From Ecdyonurus torrentis (Eukaryota; Arthropoda; Insecta; Ephemeroptera; Heptageniidae), in assembly GCA_949318235.1 (NCBI GenBank), contig OX439127.1:21475344-21539343 (forward strand): DNA of 64,000 nucleotides, given 5' to 3'. Positions 38,214 through 62,919 of this stretch are shown here, in pieces. The notes under the pieces are model-generated. The model was not told the origin of the DNA. It did not search any database and was given only the letters and a program-made list of their open reading frames with translations. Each line of letters begins with the position of its first letter. The first letter of the stretch is position 1. A program made the translations under genes and the position numbers.

Positions 38214-38545
38214 TGAAGACTAAAATATTTTCAGGGTGTTATTTTATTGCATTTTTATTCTAAAAGAGTGCAATGTGCTAAGTCGATACGTATGGACATT
38301 TCTAATTTTCGAGTTCATTGAGAATTTATAATTAATTTTTAAAAGTCTTAAAATGACGTTACAGTCGTTAACTTTTTCCTATGAATTGCATGAATTGCGT
38401 ATCGACATTTTTCGATTTTTTTTAAATAGAAATACTTAATGAACTTAAAATTTAGAATTTTCAAATAAATCGATTCAGAACCATGTCTTCTTTTAGAATA
38501 TGGAATAAAATTTTACCCTGAAAACATTTTTAGTCGTCCTCCTTG
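38214..38545. mobile_element. MITE family C (fold-back), copy 4
   Basis: Left end GAAGACTAAAATATTTTCAG, then TTCTAAAAGAGTGCAATGTG and TTTCGAGTTCATTGAG. The right half has TACTTAATGAACTTAAAATTT, ATGTCTTCTTTTAGAATATG and the end TTTTTAGTCGTCC. The CRE has decayed to TGACGTTA. Confidence 0.75.
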
Positions 38546-42352
<3,807 letters not shown>

Positions 42353-42614
42353 ACTTTTACATTTTAATCTGAAACTTATGCATAAACGTGTCATTCTAAG
42401 AGCGTGACACTTTGTCTAACATTTTTCTTTTCTTCCATGTGATATAAATGAAAGAATTTTTATATAACTCTATTATATTTTCTTGTCAAGGAAATACTTC
42501 CCAATTCAAATTTTAATATAATTTATTCAAATCATATTACATAGCATTCTTTACGCCTCATAAAAATCTTTATGATATTGCCTGACTATCATTAATATAA
42601 TATCGTCCGTCGAA

Positions 42615-48209
<5,595 letters not shown>

Positions 48210-48251
48210 AGAGAGAAAGAGAGAGATAGAGAGAGAGAAAGAGAGAGAGAA

Positions 48252-48313
<62 letters not shown>
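48210..48313. repeat. (AG)n microsatellite, degenerate left half
   Basis: AG-rich with GAGAAA and GATA interruptions on the left, pure on the right. Confidence 0.96.
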
Positions 48314-48317
<4 letters not shown>

Positions 48318-48496
48318 TTCAGTCGAGTAGTTTGCTACCTCCAGTTCACATACACCCATACATTTTCAAATACGTATCAGTAGAGTTAACAATGTTAGAG
48401 TTTAATTAGTGCACAAGACCGTAATTCTCATGTCCTCGCCAATTAGATTTGAGGAAAGTTTATATACATATTATATACTATGTTATGTATCATATA

Positions 48497-48503
<7 letters not shown>

Positions 48504-48543
<40 letters not shown>
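48504..48543. repeat. (AT)n microsatellite
   Basis: Pure TA run of about 40 bp. Confidence 0.95.
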
Positions 48544-48547
<4 letters not shown>

Positions 48548-49693
48548 TCACTATTTAATATTATTATATTCACAGAAGCAGTATAGAAACATTTACATAT
48601 CGCTAACAAATTGTGGTTGTGTATTGTTATGATGATAGTAGTTATACTACTAATGGATACTTACCGTTTTGCAATATATACGTTAATTGAAATTACTTAA
48701 AAAATAATAATAAGAATATTAAATTCCATTAATTAAATCTTAATTATCATAATTCATAACAGTTGTTAGATTATAGAATCAAAAATTGAATAATAAGTAT
48801 TATACAAAATATACTGATTATATTTCATTACTGATACTTTTGTAATTATTTCAAATAGGAGAGTGAATTAAAACATTTTTATTTTAAATTACACTTAATT
48901 ATCAATAAAAAAATTATTACTATATTATGAATACCAAAAACATATTACATAGTAAATTATATATAAAATATATATTTAAATTTTAATATCATATTAATTT
49001 TTAAATGACAGTCACATAATTATTTTAATAATATTTTTAAAAATATTTAAAAAATATAGTTTTCACTGTTAATTTGTTAATGCAACTCTGTATTCGTTTT
49101 TTTTTTTTTTTTTTTTTTTTTATCATTGATTATAAAATGTCTCCTAAAATGTTACGCAACCATTTATTCATAAAAAAAACCGCAACATTTTTTTAACACT
49201 ATACAAGCGAAAAAAAAAAACATATATAAAATATATCCCCATAGAGAGTACTTTATAATTTTTAACCATTTTTTTACATTACGTAAAATTAAAATACACA
49301 ACACTAAAAATAAAGTCAACGATACGCTATACACTACTAAAAAAAATCGATTTTATTTTTTTATGACATCGATTTTTTCCTTCTTCTTTTTTTTTTTTTT
49401 TTTTTTTTTTTTTTGGTAGTAGTTTAATGTGTTTGTGAAAAGTTTATTTATTATATTGTCGACGAGTTGTCGTATATGCATGAATATTATATTTTATAAG
49501 ATGATGTTCTCAACTTTTTGGCAATAAATTATCATGTTACCTCATACGTATATTCTGTATACGTGGCAAAAATAACCAAAAAGTGTAAACGATTTTTTTA
49601 ATGTATTTATTTACCATTCGCTGAAAAACTGTCCGATTAATTGATTTTTTTTATTATTAAAAAAAAAAACCGTTAAATGTTTAAAAAGCATTC
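48544..49693. other. AT-rich stretch without a gene
   Basis: Very AT-rich. Poly-T at 49098-49121 and 49387-49414. Nothing else recognised. Confidence 0.6.
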
Positions 49694-50016
49694 TTAAAGG
49701 CATAGAAAACATGATACAATATGTTATTTTAAATCATTAAAGACAAAATGAGATTTACAAAACTGATGATAAGTTTTACCAGAATGTAAAAAGAGAGCGT
49801 GAAAAAACTGTAAAGTATGCAATTTGCTTAAATATTTCTGTTTATGACGTCAGAAACAGGCAAAAACTATAGTATGAAAATGTTGTGAGGGTTGCATTTA
49901 TCGAAAATTTCTGATCTCTGCTACGGTTTTTCAGACAAATTAATATTATTCATATAAGTCCCATCAAATGTTTTGTGATGTAAATGTTTATGTTTTCATG
50001 TTGTCTATGCCTTTAA
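49694..50016 (+). mobile_element. MITE family A, copy 7
   Basis: TTAA at both borders, about 323 bp. Small deletions remove part of the GCCCCACGAG and GGGGCTACTGTTGG blocks. CRE at 49845-49852, with GTCAGAAACAGGC following. Confidence 0.85.
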
Positions 50017-50899
50017 GAGAAAATTATGTGCATAGTTTAAATACTCTTGATTGAGTGAGGTTATCAAAATTTCAAGCCTCACTTGTTCAAGAATTGTATA
50101 AAAATAATTTTATGTTTACTCTACATTTATTATTCAAACTTTATGTAATGTTTTATTTTTAATATGCCTCGAGGATGGTTATGAGTCGAACGTTGAAAAG
50201 GTTGCGGATTTGTTATGATAGATTTTGAATCAATCCTATATAGAAAAAAATTAGAACGAAAAGTAAATACAAAGCAAATAGAGCACAGTTTAACATGATT
50301 TGTAGAATAATAATAATAATAAAAAGGATTTTTTTTTTTTTAAGATTGAAGCTGTATGAGAGCCTATAACAATAAATTTTCCAATATAACATTGTTCATT
50401 ACTTTAAAAGTAAAATAAGTATATCAGATATTGCAATTTTGTGGCAAAATTTATTATCATTATTTCGAAAATATTATCTCAGAAAGTGCCGTCTGTGCAT
50501 ATAGTGCGAGATATTCCCATTCAGAAATAAATTTTATGTCACGTAAAAACATTACGCATATAAATATGCATTCATAGTTGAAAATTCAGTAAAAATATAT
50601 CATCGTGTAAATCGGGCCATTAGTCACTTTTATCCCTTGCGCAATACTTAAAACCTTTAAATGCAATTTATCTAACATTGCAGGTCTTTTTTAAATATTT
50701 ATTACATTGTCCGTAATCGGTTTATAATTAACCGTGTCAAGTGCTGTATTGAATGTTATATGTGATTATTTCGTGAAGAAAATATTACTGAGTTATACAG
50801 TATGCTGATAACGTATAACTCTATTTTTACAATAGTGAAAAAGTATTATATTGCAAGTATTATGCAACAGCTATGCATTTTTGTAATGAATGTACAATC
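50017..50899. other. AT-rich stretch without a gene
   Basis: Unique AT-rich sequence; nothing recognised. Confidence 0.5.
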
Positions 50900-51208
50900 T
50901 ATAGAGTGTATGCGGATGACGTCATATTTAATGCGCTTGGAGGCCATACTGGAGTAGTGAATAACATTGCCCAGAATAGAACAAACTTTTTTTAGGCAAT
51001 TTTCTTTGAGAAATCTGTTAATTTTTTGTTATTGTTATTTTTCTCACATACTTGAGATACTAGTTCAACATATTTACAGCATCAATGCTCTAAAAAATAT
51101 TGCATACTTGTTTTTAAACTGGCAAAATGAGTTAGTTTCCTATACCACCCATGTTATTGAGTGATCCAACATGGCGTCAACTTTAACAAGAATGCATCGA
51201 CTTTATAG
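50900..51208 (+). mobile_element. MITE family D, copy 2
   Basis: Uninterrupted copy of about 309 bp. Left end TATAGAGTGTATGCGGATGA with a CRE (50917-50924), then GAATAACATTGCCCAGAATA, a T-run, CTTGAGATACTAGTTCAAC and TTAAACTGGCAAAATG. The right end is AACAAGAATGCATCGACTTTATA. It serves as the empty-site reference for copy 1. Confidence 0.85.
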
Positions 51209-52028
51209 CAAAGCTTCATATAGAAAATAAAAATTAAGAGTTTCCAGGTTTCTCAACACTGTTATATAACTTTTTAATTGAAACACTGTATTTTTTTAAC
51301 TACCGTCTTTTATACATACAGAAATTTTATATTATATTCTCTTAGGCATAATCAATTTAGCATAATAGTCAATAAAAATTCTTGCTTGTGCTTCCGTTTC
51401 CGGAATGGACTTATTTCAAGGTTCACTTTCAGACTGTTATAAAAATTGAATAAGAATCAAACGATATACGTATATTTATTTATTTTTATTATTTGTTTGT
51501 TTTTTTCGTTTGTTAGAATAACAGTTTGATATATAGCTTTAAAAACAATAAAATATACAACAATTATTTATTAATGTGACATTAATGTTTATTTTACTTT
51601 ATATAAAAAAAAACATTTTAAAGAATTCACATCAATATAAATATATTTTAGATTTTAGATATTGTACGAATCTAATGTCTTTTATTTCTGTTTTATTTTT
51701 ATAAATGTTTTTTTTTCCTTGTAAAAACAAACAAATATTTCAATTACTTTATATATATACCCATGATATTTATTGGAAAAATACTCTATATTTTATTCAA
51801 AAGGTCTATCGAAAATCCGTTCATTTTTATTTTTTATTATGTAATTTTACACCAGATGATATTTTTGAAGAATAGAGGAAGCAAGAGAATAATATTTACA
51901 CACACGGATATTTCAATTATTTTTGCTGAATTTTAATGATAATAACAACAACAAAAAATGTATATTAATAACAAATCTGAAAATACAACATTTATTTTTC
52001 TTTCATGGAGAAAAATTGTCCCAAACAT
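51209..52028. other. AT-rich stretch without a gene
   Basis: AT-rich, unique; nothing recognised. Confidence 0.5.
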
Positions 52029-52175
52029 GAACATAAATACGTAATAATTATCCTGGCTCAATTTTATAACAAAATAATTTATGCTATGTTGAATAATAAA
52101 TTAATACTTATAAATAGCATAAATATTTATGCAATTTTAAAATTACATAAATAATTTTGCTGTCCGTAAAGAAAA
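52029..52175 (-). mobile_element. MITE family B, copy 6 (shortened)
   Basis: On the minus strand: starts near ACATAAATACGTAATAATTA, then CTGGCTCAATTTT, AATAATTTATGCTATGTTGA and TAGCATAAATATTTATG, and ends TTTTGCTGTCCGTA. It lies about 17 bp from A copy 8. Confidence 0.6.
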
Positions 52176-52191
52176 TATTACTTATAGGAAT

Positions 52192-52524
52192 AGACCAGAG
52201 AAAAACATAAGCATTTATATCACAAAACACTTGATGGGATTTACATAAATAGCATTAGTTTATTTCAAAACCCAACAGTAGCCCCGTAGCAGTGTTCAGA
52301 AATGTCAATTTATGCAACCCGCACAACATTTTCATACTAATTTTTTCATGTTTCTGACGTCATAAACATGAATTTTCACGCAAATTGCATACTTTACAGT
52401 TTTTTCACGCTTTTTCGTGGGGCTACACTAACATTCTGGTAAAAATTGTCAACAGTTTTGAAGATCCCATTTCGTGTTTATTCATTTAAAAGCACATGTT
52501 GTTTTATGTGGTCTATGGCTTTAT
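52192..52524 (-). mobile_element. MITE family A, copy 8
   Basis: Nearly full-length on the minus strand (AGGAATAGACCAGAGAAAAA..GTGGTCTATGGCTTTA). The TTAA borders have decayed to TTAT and TTTA. CRE at 52355-52362. Confidence 0.85.
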
Positions 52525-53418
52525 GCATGACATGTGTATTAATCCTGCACGGAAAACAATTACTACCTATGGCAGGTGCAGGTACATACATGAATCCTGT
52601 ATTTTGCAATAGGTACACTTGAAATTGGAACAAGTAGTTATAAAACTACAATACCACTTAATCTAAGTGTGTCACACCTTTATTGTTGTACAGTGCACCT
52701 GCATTAGGTATTATTGTAGTATAATAATACCTGTGTTCTAGGTTATATGTCTACCTATTACATTTTTAGTATTAATTTTTTTTGCGTGTGTAAATTGGGT
52801 AAATATTAACCTGGAAACGAAGGTGTTACCTCATCTAGGTAAAATGTTATCTTACCTAAGTGAGTCACATCTTTATTGTTTTATCTTCTTTAATTATTGT
52901 ATAGTAATACCTGTTCCAGACTTATGTTTACCTATCGCAATTTACAGAATCTTTATGTCATTAGTAGTAGTTTTTTTTTTTAATGTAGAGACTGGATTCT
53001 TAAGTAAAAATGATGATTACGCCTGCAAGTTTCGTAGTTAGGCTTTTTGTTCCACATACTGTGTATTTATTAAAAATTATTGCTTCACAGCTACAAGTTT
53101 AGAAATAAAATTTAATGCAAACTCACAGTATGTAGCTCGTGTTGTGTATAGGTGATGAACTCATCTTTATTGCATTGCAGCTTACATTAAGCTATCTTCC
53201 AGACATGAACAGAAAAGCAGAATTGGAAAAGTAATCAAATAAATACCATACATATATATAAAAAAATCCATTTCGTTTGAAAGCTAAAAATAAGGTAATT
53301 ATAACTAGGAAAAAATCTACAACAAAATACCATTTCCTGTAATACTAAATCATAATTCAATTCGTAAAAAAGTTTATATTGCGTGTATACGAAAGTGATC
53401 AAATTTTTATATATTGCC
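52525..53418. repeat. Tandemly duplicated unit with ACCTA/TAGGT motifs
   Basis: 52662-52790 and 52856-52985 are diverged direct copies (CTAAGTG.GTCACA.CTTTATTGTT, TAGTAATACCTGT, TTTACCTAT, CTTTATGT.. ) with a period of about 194 bp. Repeated TACCTA/TAGGTA strings occur between them. The 72-codon frame at 52823-53041 is not recognised. The rest of the stretch is unique. Confidence 0.5.
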
Positions 53419-53697
53419 TTGGAGAAAAGAAATTACGTAATTCATGTTCATTTACGTCATACAGCATAAATATTACTATTTAGTAAGTGCATTAGTACAG
53501 GGAAATAAACAATATAGAAATTTATGTCATTACAACATAAATGATGCTAAATTCGAAAAAAAAATGCAGGTAAAACATAATATTTATGCTATTTAACAAA
53601 GTTATTATGCAGTATAGCATAGATTATGCTGCATTGAAGAAATTGTGCTGAAAATGAGCTAGCATAATTATTATGTATTTATTTTTGTCCGTGTATA
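53419..53697 (+). mobile_element. MITE family B, copy 7 (longest)
   Basis: About 279 bp. Left end TTGGAGAAAAGAAATTACGT; interior GTCATACAGCATAAATATTA, GTAAAACATAATATTTATGC, GCAGTATAGCATAGATTATG and GCTGAAAATGAGCTAGCATA. Clean right end TTTATTTTTGTCCGTGTA. It is the fullest B copy and the reference for the others. Confidence 0.8.
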
Positions 53698-53721
53698 GGA
53701 TTATTATTATTATACAATATG

Positions 53722-53920
53722 CATGGAAAAAATAAATAACGTAATTCATGCTGCATTTATGTCACTATAGCATAAATAATTCAAAATTAGAATAATATAA
53801 ATATTTATGGTATGTAACTCAGTTATTATGAAGTAATATTGTATAAATTATGCTGAATTGAACAAATTGTGCTGAAAATTATCTAGTACAATAATTACGT
53901 ATTTATATTTGTCTGTGTAG
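53722..53920 (+). mobile_element. MITE family B, copy 8
   Basis: Left end GCATGGAAAAAATAAATAAC, GTAATTCATGCTGCATTTAT, ATTAGAATAATATAAATATT; right end GTATTTATATTTGTCTGTGTA. It lies 25 bp after copy 7 in the same orientation. Confidence 0.7.
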
Positions 53921-54009
53921 CATAAATATAAATGATGATGGTGTTATGAATAAGTGTTACTGAAATCACTCTAGCATAATTATTATGCATTAGTGTTATT
54001 CTTGTGTAT
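53920..54009 (+). mobile_element. MITE family B, copy 9 (partial)
   Basis: A third direct unit of distal B sequence: GCATAAATATAAATGATG, GTTACTGAAATCACTCTAGC, ATAATTATTATGCATTAGTG, TTCTTGTGTA. Confidence 0.5.
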
Positions 54010-54514
54010 TATCCTACAATGGTATATTTTCATTAATATTAAATAAATCCTAAATGTCAAAGGTATTATACACTTTTCATTATTATTATTATTATTATTT
54101 TTGTATACTGATTGTGTTATTTGTAGCTTTATAAAAAAAAATCACAGTAAGTTTGTGACCTTTTCATTTTGCTTGTAACCTATGCGGCATTCATATAAAT
54201 ACTTTCTATCATAGTTATAGTATAGAAATCGATAAAATAAGTAATATAACTTTCAAATTTCAATAGATTCACCTAATTTAATTCTAAATAGTTAAGATAT
54301 CTATTGGCATCGATCTGCTCTATTATGCGTACAAAAGTTAAATAATGTCAAATTATAACATGAAATACTAATTTTTTTAATTTTAAAAGGCTGCTGTAGT
54401 TTAAACCAACTAATAAATCATGATATGGAATCATTATATATTTACATATATTATATCTATAACCTCTTTCCCTCAAACAACCTCACCCGCTCAAAAAAAA
54501 AAAAAAAAAAAAAA

Positions 54515-54600
54515 TTGTAAAGTAGGCAATATCTTCTAAACGTGACGCCACTTTTATATGCATACAAAGCGGGTTGCCTACTTAACAATTTTTTCCCAGT
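54515..54600 (+). repeat. Short inverted repeat resembling the family A core
   Basis: TTGTAAAGTAGGCAATATCTTC..GTGACGCCAC..GCGGGTTGCCTACTTAACAA. The order (GTAAAGTANGCAAT, degenerate CRE, GCGGGTTGC) matches the A core, and the two ends pair as a hairpin. It could be a remnant of an A-related element. A TTTAA near 54688 might be its right border. Confidence 0.35.
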
Positions 54601-54885
54601 TTGTGGGCCCAAGGGATGCAACGTGTCAGTTCTTTCTCATGATATAACAGTGAAAGAGAATTTTGTTTTGAGTAAAGGAGCTCTTTAAGAGAATAGCTTA
54701 CTTATGGATTTAAATTTTACTTTATATATAAAGTCGCATTTATACTTAAAACGTTTATAATCAAAGTGATAAATAAATATTAAATCATTATTTAAGTTGT
54801 TGATAACGACTTTTACATATAATTAAATATTTTATCGCTAGGAATAAAAATAAAAATATCACAAAGAGTAAACAAAAGGATGCCA

Positions 54886-54888
<3 letters not shown>

Positions 54889-54926
<38 letters not shown>
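54889..54926. repeat. poly-T run
   Basis: 38 consecutive T residues, the longest homopolymer in the window. Confidence 0.96.
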
Positions 54927-54931
<5 letters not shown>

Positions 54932-55208
54932 CTAATAAAATGTTTGAAACTTGAAACTACATCCCGTTCATAATGCTACGTGTTAAAACGATTGTTACAA
55001 AACTGCAATAGAATGAAATTTAAATAGTATGAAAATTACTTCATATTATATAGAATGTGATAAAAAAAATTCTACCCTTTCTGGTATGTTATATATATAT
55101 AGCAAGCAAATCATGATTAGAGGAAATCTAGTTCATATTAAAGTAGGAACATTAATTAGATGAACACAAGCAAATAATAGGCAAGGGAAAGGATGGGAAA
55201 GAGAAGGG

Positions 55209-55211
<3 letters not shown>

Positions 55212-55301
<90 letters not shown>
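55212..55301. repeat. (AT)n microsatellite
   Basis: Pure TA run of about 90 bp. Confidence 0.97.

Positions 55302-58410
<3,109 letters not shown>

Positions 58411-58469
<59 letters not shown>
58411..58469. repeat. (CT)n microsatellite
   Basis: Pure CT run of about 59 bp. Confidence 0.97.
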
Positions 58470-58475
<6 letters not shown>

Positions 58476-58839
58476 TAATCACGATATTTCAAAAAAAAAA
58501 GTGACAACCTACTTGTATGTATTTCACTGATAAATGAAAATATATTTTTCTAGATATATATTTTTAAATAACACTACACAATTTTCTCTCTACTCTAACT
58601 ATATTTATTAGTGCGTAAATAATAATTATAATAACTCTTTTTATTACACGTATAATATACTCTCGTTTTTCTGCCTTTATACCTTTTTTTTTATTTATTT
58701 TTTAATACATCAAAGTTAAAAAGCTTTTTTCCATAGCCTTTGCATATAAACGTGTTGGTATTAACCAACATTAATCTTTCTTTTAGGGGGGGAAAAAATC
58801 TTAATAATTTAGAAAAAAGAAGTCAAGGGATGGTTTAAT

Positions 58840-58841
<2 letters not shown>

Positions 58842-58916
<75 letters not shown>
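58842..58916. repeat. (AT)n microsatellite
   Basis: Pure TA run of about 75 bp. A shorter broken AT patch lies at 59320-59366. Confidence 0.97.
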
Positions 58917-58920
<4 letters not shown>

Positions 58921-60240
58921 TTATATAAAAGTTTGCAACCCTATCAAATTTTAACTGTATATTTTTGTGTGTATATATATATAGAAGCAATGACGTTTTT
59001 GATCTGATAATGAGAACGGTATTATGATATGCTGTTACAAATGCAAAATAGTATTACAAATCACACATCCCATCAAAATATTAGGCTATTTTTCATTATA
59101 TATAGTTAATGATAGTAATTTAGTTTATTACTCATGTATGACATCCGATTTTATTTTGTTCTGTTTTTATAACGTCATGTTAAACAAAATAAATATTATT
59201 ATTATTATGCTCTTTTTTTTTGTCAAGTGTGAAAGTAATAATACTCTAAAATATTTCAAGAAAGTTTGAAAATTTATTGTTTAATATTGAAATGGAATAA
59301 AGGTTTATAATCTATAGTATATTATATATATAGATATATATATATATATATATAATATATATATATTCTTTGTATGTATCCTCATTTTTCTCATCAATTT
59401 GTCACTAAAAAAAATAAACTTTAGTATATTTAACTTAAATAAATATTAAAAGATATAGAAATAAAAATACTAAAAAAGGTTTTATTAATAATAGTAATAA
59501 TAAACTTGCCAAAACTTCCAATTGATGATTTCATATTATTAGTAAAACATGACTACAAATACATTGAGTTTCCAACAAAATAATTAGTGATTATTTATTA
59601 TGTTTATAATTTTGTATAACTATAATCATCAAAACCAACTCTTGTAATGTAAATAACTTTGTATTATATATGACTCAGGTGGTTCATTTGAGACCGAACA
59701 TGCTTTAGTTTTTAGAGAGACAGAGACAGAGAGAGAGGACAATAATATATTATATATATATAAATATATATATAAACACAAAAGCAAGCGTGCGGAACTC
59801 CCCGAATAATAATCATCTCTACGTATATGCATGCATACTACATCATACTACGTTGTACAGCTCTCTCTTGCAAAAGCCAACTTTATCCACCCGCAGATAT
59901 ACTAGCAGCCGGAAGCGAAAACGCTTCGGATGTTAAAAGTTTGACCCCAGTGCGTTATGCACGTTTAAAAAAAATACTTAACGTGATATTTTAATCTAAG
60001 TTTAATTTTTTATTTCTAACAAATTAATATGAAGTATATTGTTAAAATTTACTCTCAAAATCATAAAGAAGTTCAATGTTCCTTACTTTTGTGTTAAATA
60101 TAGGCACTTTTTTTATTTAGCTCAAAACATGTAACAATTTAGCTACATAGTACGTCTTATTTAAATTTCTTCTTAGTAACTATAGTTGTAGTTGTTGTAT
60201 TTATTTGTATATACAGTTGACCACTGCGTAAGTATTTTTG
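58917..60240. other. Stretch without a gene
   Basis: Mostly AT-rich. A small GC-richer patch at about 59785-59960 (AAAGCAAGCGTGCGG..CCGGAAGCGAAAACGC) contains a GGAAGC core but no recognised gene. Confidence 0.5.
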
Positions 60241-60409
60241 CTATAAAGGTGGAGACAGTGATAAAAAATATCGTGTTTTTATTGTGACAGAGATAGTAAA
60301 CTAGCTCTCTGATTGGCTAATGGGTTCGCTCTAGCCAATCAGAGAGTTAGTTTACTATCGCTGTCACAATAAAAACGCGATATTTTTACCACTGTCTCTA
60401 CCTTTATAG
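60241..60409. mobile_element. Palindromic element P3
   Basis: Near-perfect inverted repeat of about 169 bp. Arms run from CTATAAAGGTGGAGACAGTG to CTCTCTGATTGGCT and mirror around a spacer of about 14 bases (AATGGGTTCGCTCT). Only a few mismatches are visible, so it is young or conserved. It carries ATTGG/CCAAT on both arms and no CRE. Best read as a fold-back MITE, possibly with a TA target. Confidence 0.75.
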
Positions 60410-60492
60410 AAGTGCATTGTAGCATAAGATAATTGCTTTCATTTATATTGATTTATTGATTTATATATAAAAAAATCTAACGATTGACATTT

Positions 60493-60801
60493 TATAGGGT
60501 CTATGCATTCATACTTAAATCGACACCATGTTGGATCGCTCAATAACATGGGCCGCATATAAACATTTCATTATAGCAATTTAAAAATACTAAGCAATAT
60601 TTTTGAGAGCATTGACGCTGTTAATATGAGGAATTAGTGTCTCAAGTATGTGAGAAAAATAATAATAACAAATAATTAACTGATTTCGCAAAGAAAAAAA
60701 AAAGCCAAAAATGAAGTTTATCTTACGCTGAGCAATATTATTCTTTACTCCATTATGACGTCCAAGTGCATTTAATATGACGTCATCCGCATAAATCTAT
60801 A
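60493..60801 (-). mobile_element. MITE family D, copy 3
   Basis: Minus-strand copy of about 309 bp: TATAGGGTCTATGCATTCAT, GAGAGCATTGACGCTGTTAA, GTCTCAAGTATGTGAGAAAA, CTGAGCAATATTATTC, then a CRE (60778-60785) and CCGCATAAATCTATAG. The internal A-run is 10 bases long. Confidence 0.85.
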
Positions 60802-60854
60802 GTAAGATATTATAAGTAATCTGTGACTTGAGAAAAAACGTTTTTGACCCATAT

Positions 60855-61082
60855 GCACAGAAAAACAAAAGAAATTGCATCATATAAGCAAGTGCAACAT
60901 TTATGTTATACTTGCATAAATGTTTATAAATTGTAACATAAACAATATTTATGCTCAGCAACATAATATTTATAATTTATAACATATTTATTATGCTGTA
61001 TATCATGAATTATGTTGTAATGAAAACATGTTACTGAAAATGAGCTAATGTAATTATCATGTATTTATTTTTGTCCGTGTAC
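60855..61082 (+). mobile_element. MITE family B, copy 10
   Basis: Left end GCACAGAAAAACAAAAGAAA (decayed). Interior CATAAACAATATTTATGCTC, TGCTGTATATCATGAATTAT and ACTGAAAATGAGCTAATGTA. Intact right end TTTATTTTTGTCCGTGTA. Confidence 0.75.
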
Positions 61083-61277
61083 GTTTCGCGTTTTTTGAAA
61101 ATACTCAATGCGTTGGAGATCAAACATTTTGTATCCGAAACGTTTTTGCTTGTAGATGCCAACATTCATACACAAACAGTACATAGACTGACACAGGGTG
61201 AAGCAGGCAGGCTACCATGACCGACGCCCTATATTCTCTGCAAATTCATATCTCTTTCTCTTCTTCAATGTATTATC

Positions 61278-61424
<147 letters not shown>

Positions 61425-61444
61425 TGAGAGAGAGAGAGAGAGAG

Positions 61445-62383
61445 GCAGAGAGAAAAAGTCTCCCTCTTTGGAAAAAAAATTATAATATATTACAGTAGAA
61501 ATAGAAACAGTGTATAAAATAATCATGACTTGCACTCCACTTAAAACCATATTATACTATTGTATCATGCATTTTAAATATTATGAGACTCACTTTTTTT
61601 TTTTTTTTTGTATTTTTCTTAAAAAAAAAGTATGTAATGGTGTAACATTAGATAGACATTCCAATGTGATTCCATTAGGTTAATAAGAAGAAAAAAAATA
61701 GAGTAATAAGACATATATATTATAAAAAACAAAAGAATAATATATTTATTAGCAACATTTTTTTTATATATGTAAGCATGTTAGATTAAATCGTCTATAA
61801 AAACAAATCTGAATGAATAAAACATTTTATTGATTTCATTTTGTAGAAAATCATACAATAAAGCTTTTTGTTTCTCTCTCTCTCTCTCTCTCTTGCTCTC
61901 TCTCTCCATTTTTTCCTATAAATTAGAATCTATATTTCTCGTTATTTTTCTTTTTGTGGCGTTTTTCTTTACGACAAAATCTTTACAGCATTGAAAAACT
62001 CCTTCAGGTAACGCGCTCATCTTGTTAGTAAAAAAAAATCTACTCCAACTACGTTTTTGTATAATTAGTTAGTATAGGAAGGAAGATGGCCTGATTTGGA
62101 GTATATATAACGGTTTAACCTTACTCTCTGTAAACTACAAAATCAGCACTTTTTTTAACGTATATAGCAACTTGCCTGGCTGGTAATAAAAATAACTCAT
62201 GATGTTATTTGACTATACTTAAAATCAAAATATTTACTGCTAGCGTGTGTATATTAATATAAATAAAAAAATATAATATGTTTATATTTGCAATAAATTT
62301 ATATTTTTACAACTTCGAAATTAAATAATCATCTTTATTTAAAAAGAAAACATATAGGGCGAGATCTCGGCATGACTGCAATC
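61445..62383. other. AT-rich stretch without a gene
   Basis: Poly-T at 61592-61609 and (CT)n at 61872-61908. Otherwise unique AT-rich DNA with no recognised gene. Confidence 0.55.
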
Positions 62384-62757
62384 TATAGGGTGGTTGCATT
62401 CATATAAAAGTCGACGCCATATGTGAGCACTAAAAAGTATGGGCTGGTATGGGAAAATAACACATTTTTTCCAATTTAACAATACTTATACTGTAGAGCA
62501 ATATTTTTGAGAGCATTGATGCTGTTAACAGGTTGATTAAGTTTACAATTAAGTATGCAAAGAAAATAATATTAAAAAAAAACAAAAAAAAAAACAACTA
62601 ATTTTCCATAGAAAATAGCCACGTTTGTTCTATGCTGAGAAATGTCCAATTTCGATGTCAGTAAACTGTCAGAAACTGTCGATGTCAGTATGACGTCGAA
62701 GCGCATTCAGTATGACGTCATACGCATTCAGTATGACGTCATACGCATACACCCTAT
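62384..62757 (-). mobile_element. MITE family D, copy 4, duplicated end
   Basis: Minus-strand copy, about 374 bp: TATAGGGTGGTTGCATTCAT..CATACACCCTATA. The CRE-bearing end is expanded: GCATTCAGTATGACGTCATAC occurs twice, giving exact CREs at 62713-62720 and 62734-62741, with a third degenerate unit (TATGACGTCGAAGC) at 62690-62705. A GTCAGTAAACTGTC / GTCAGAAACTGTC doublet precedes it. Confidence 0.85.
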
Positions 62758-62790
62758 ACTCTACTGTCTAAGTAATCAGCGATTATGTTA

Positions 62791-62887
62791 TTAGGGTGTG
62801 TACGCATGACGTCATTCTGAGTGCTTTTCGATGCTCTTCTTGAGCAATGAATAACATTGCTCAGCATAGGACAAATGTAGTTTTTGG

Positions 62888-62919
<32 letters not shown>

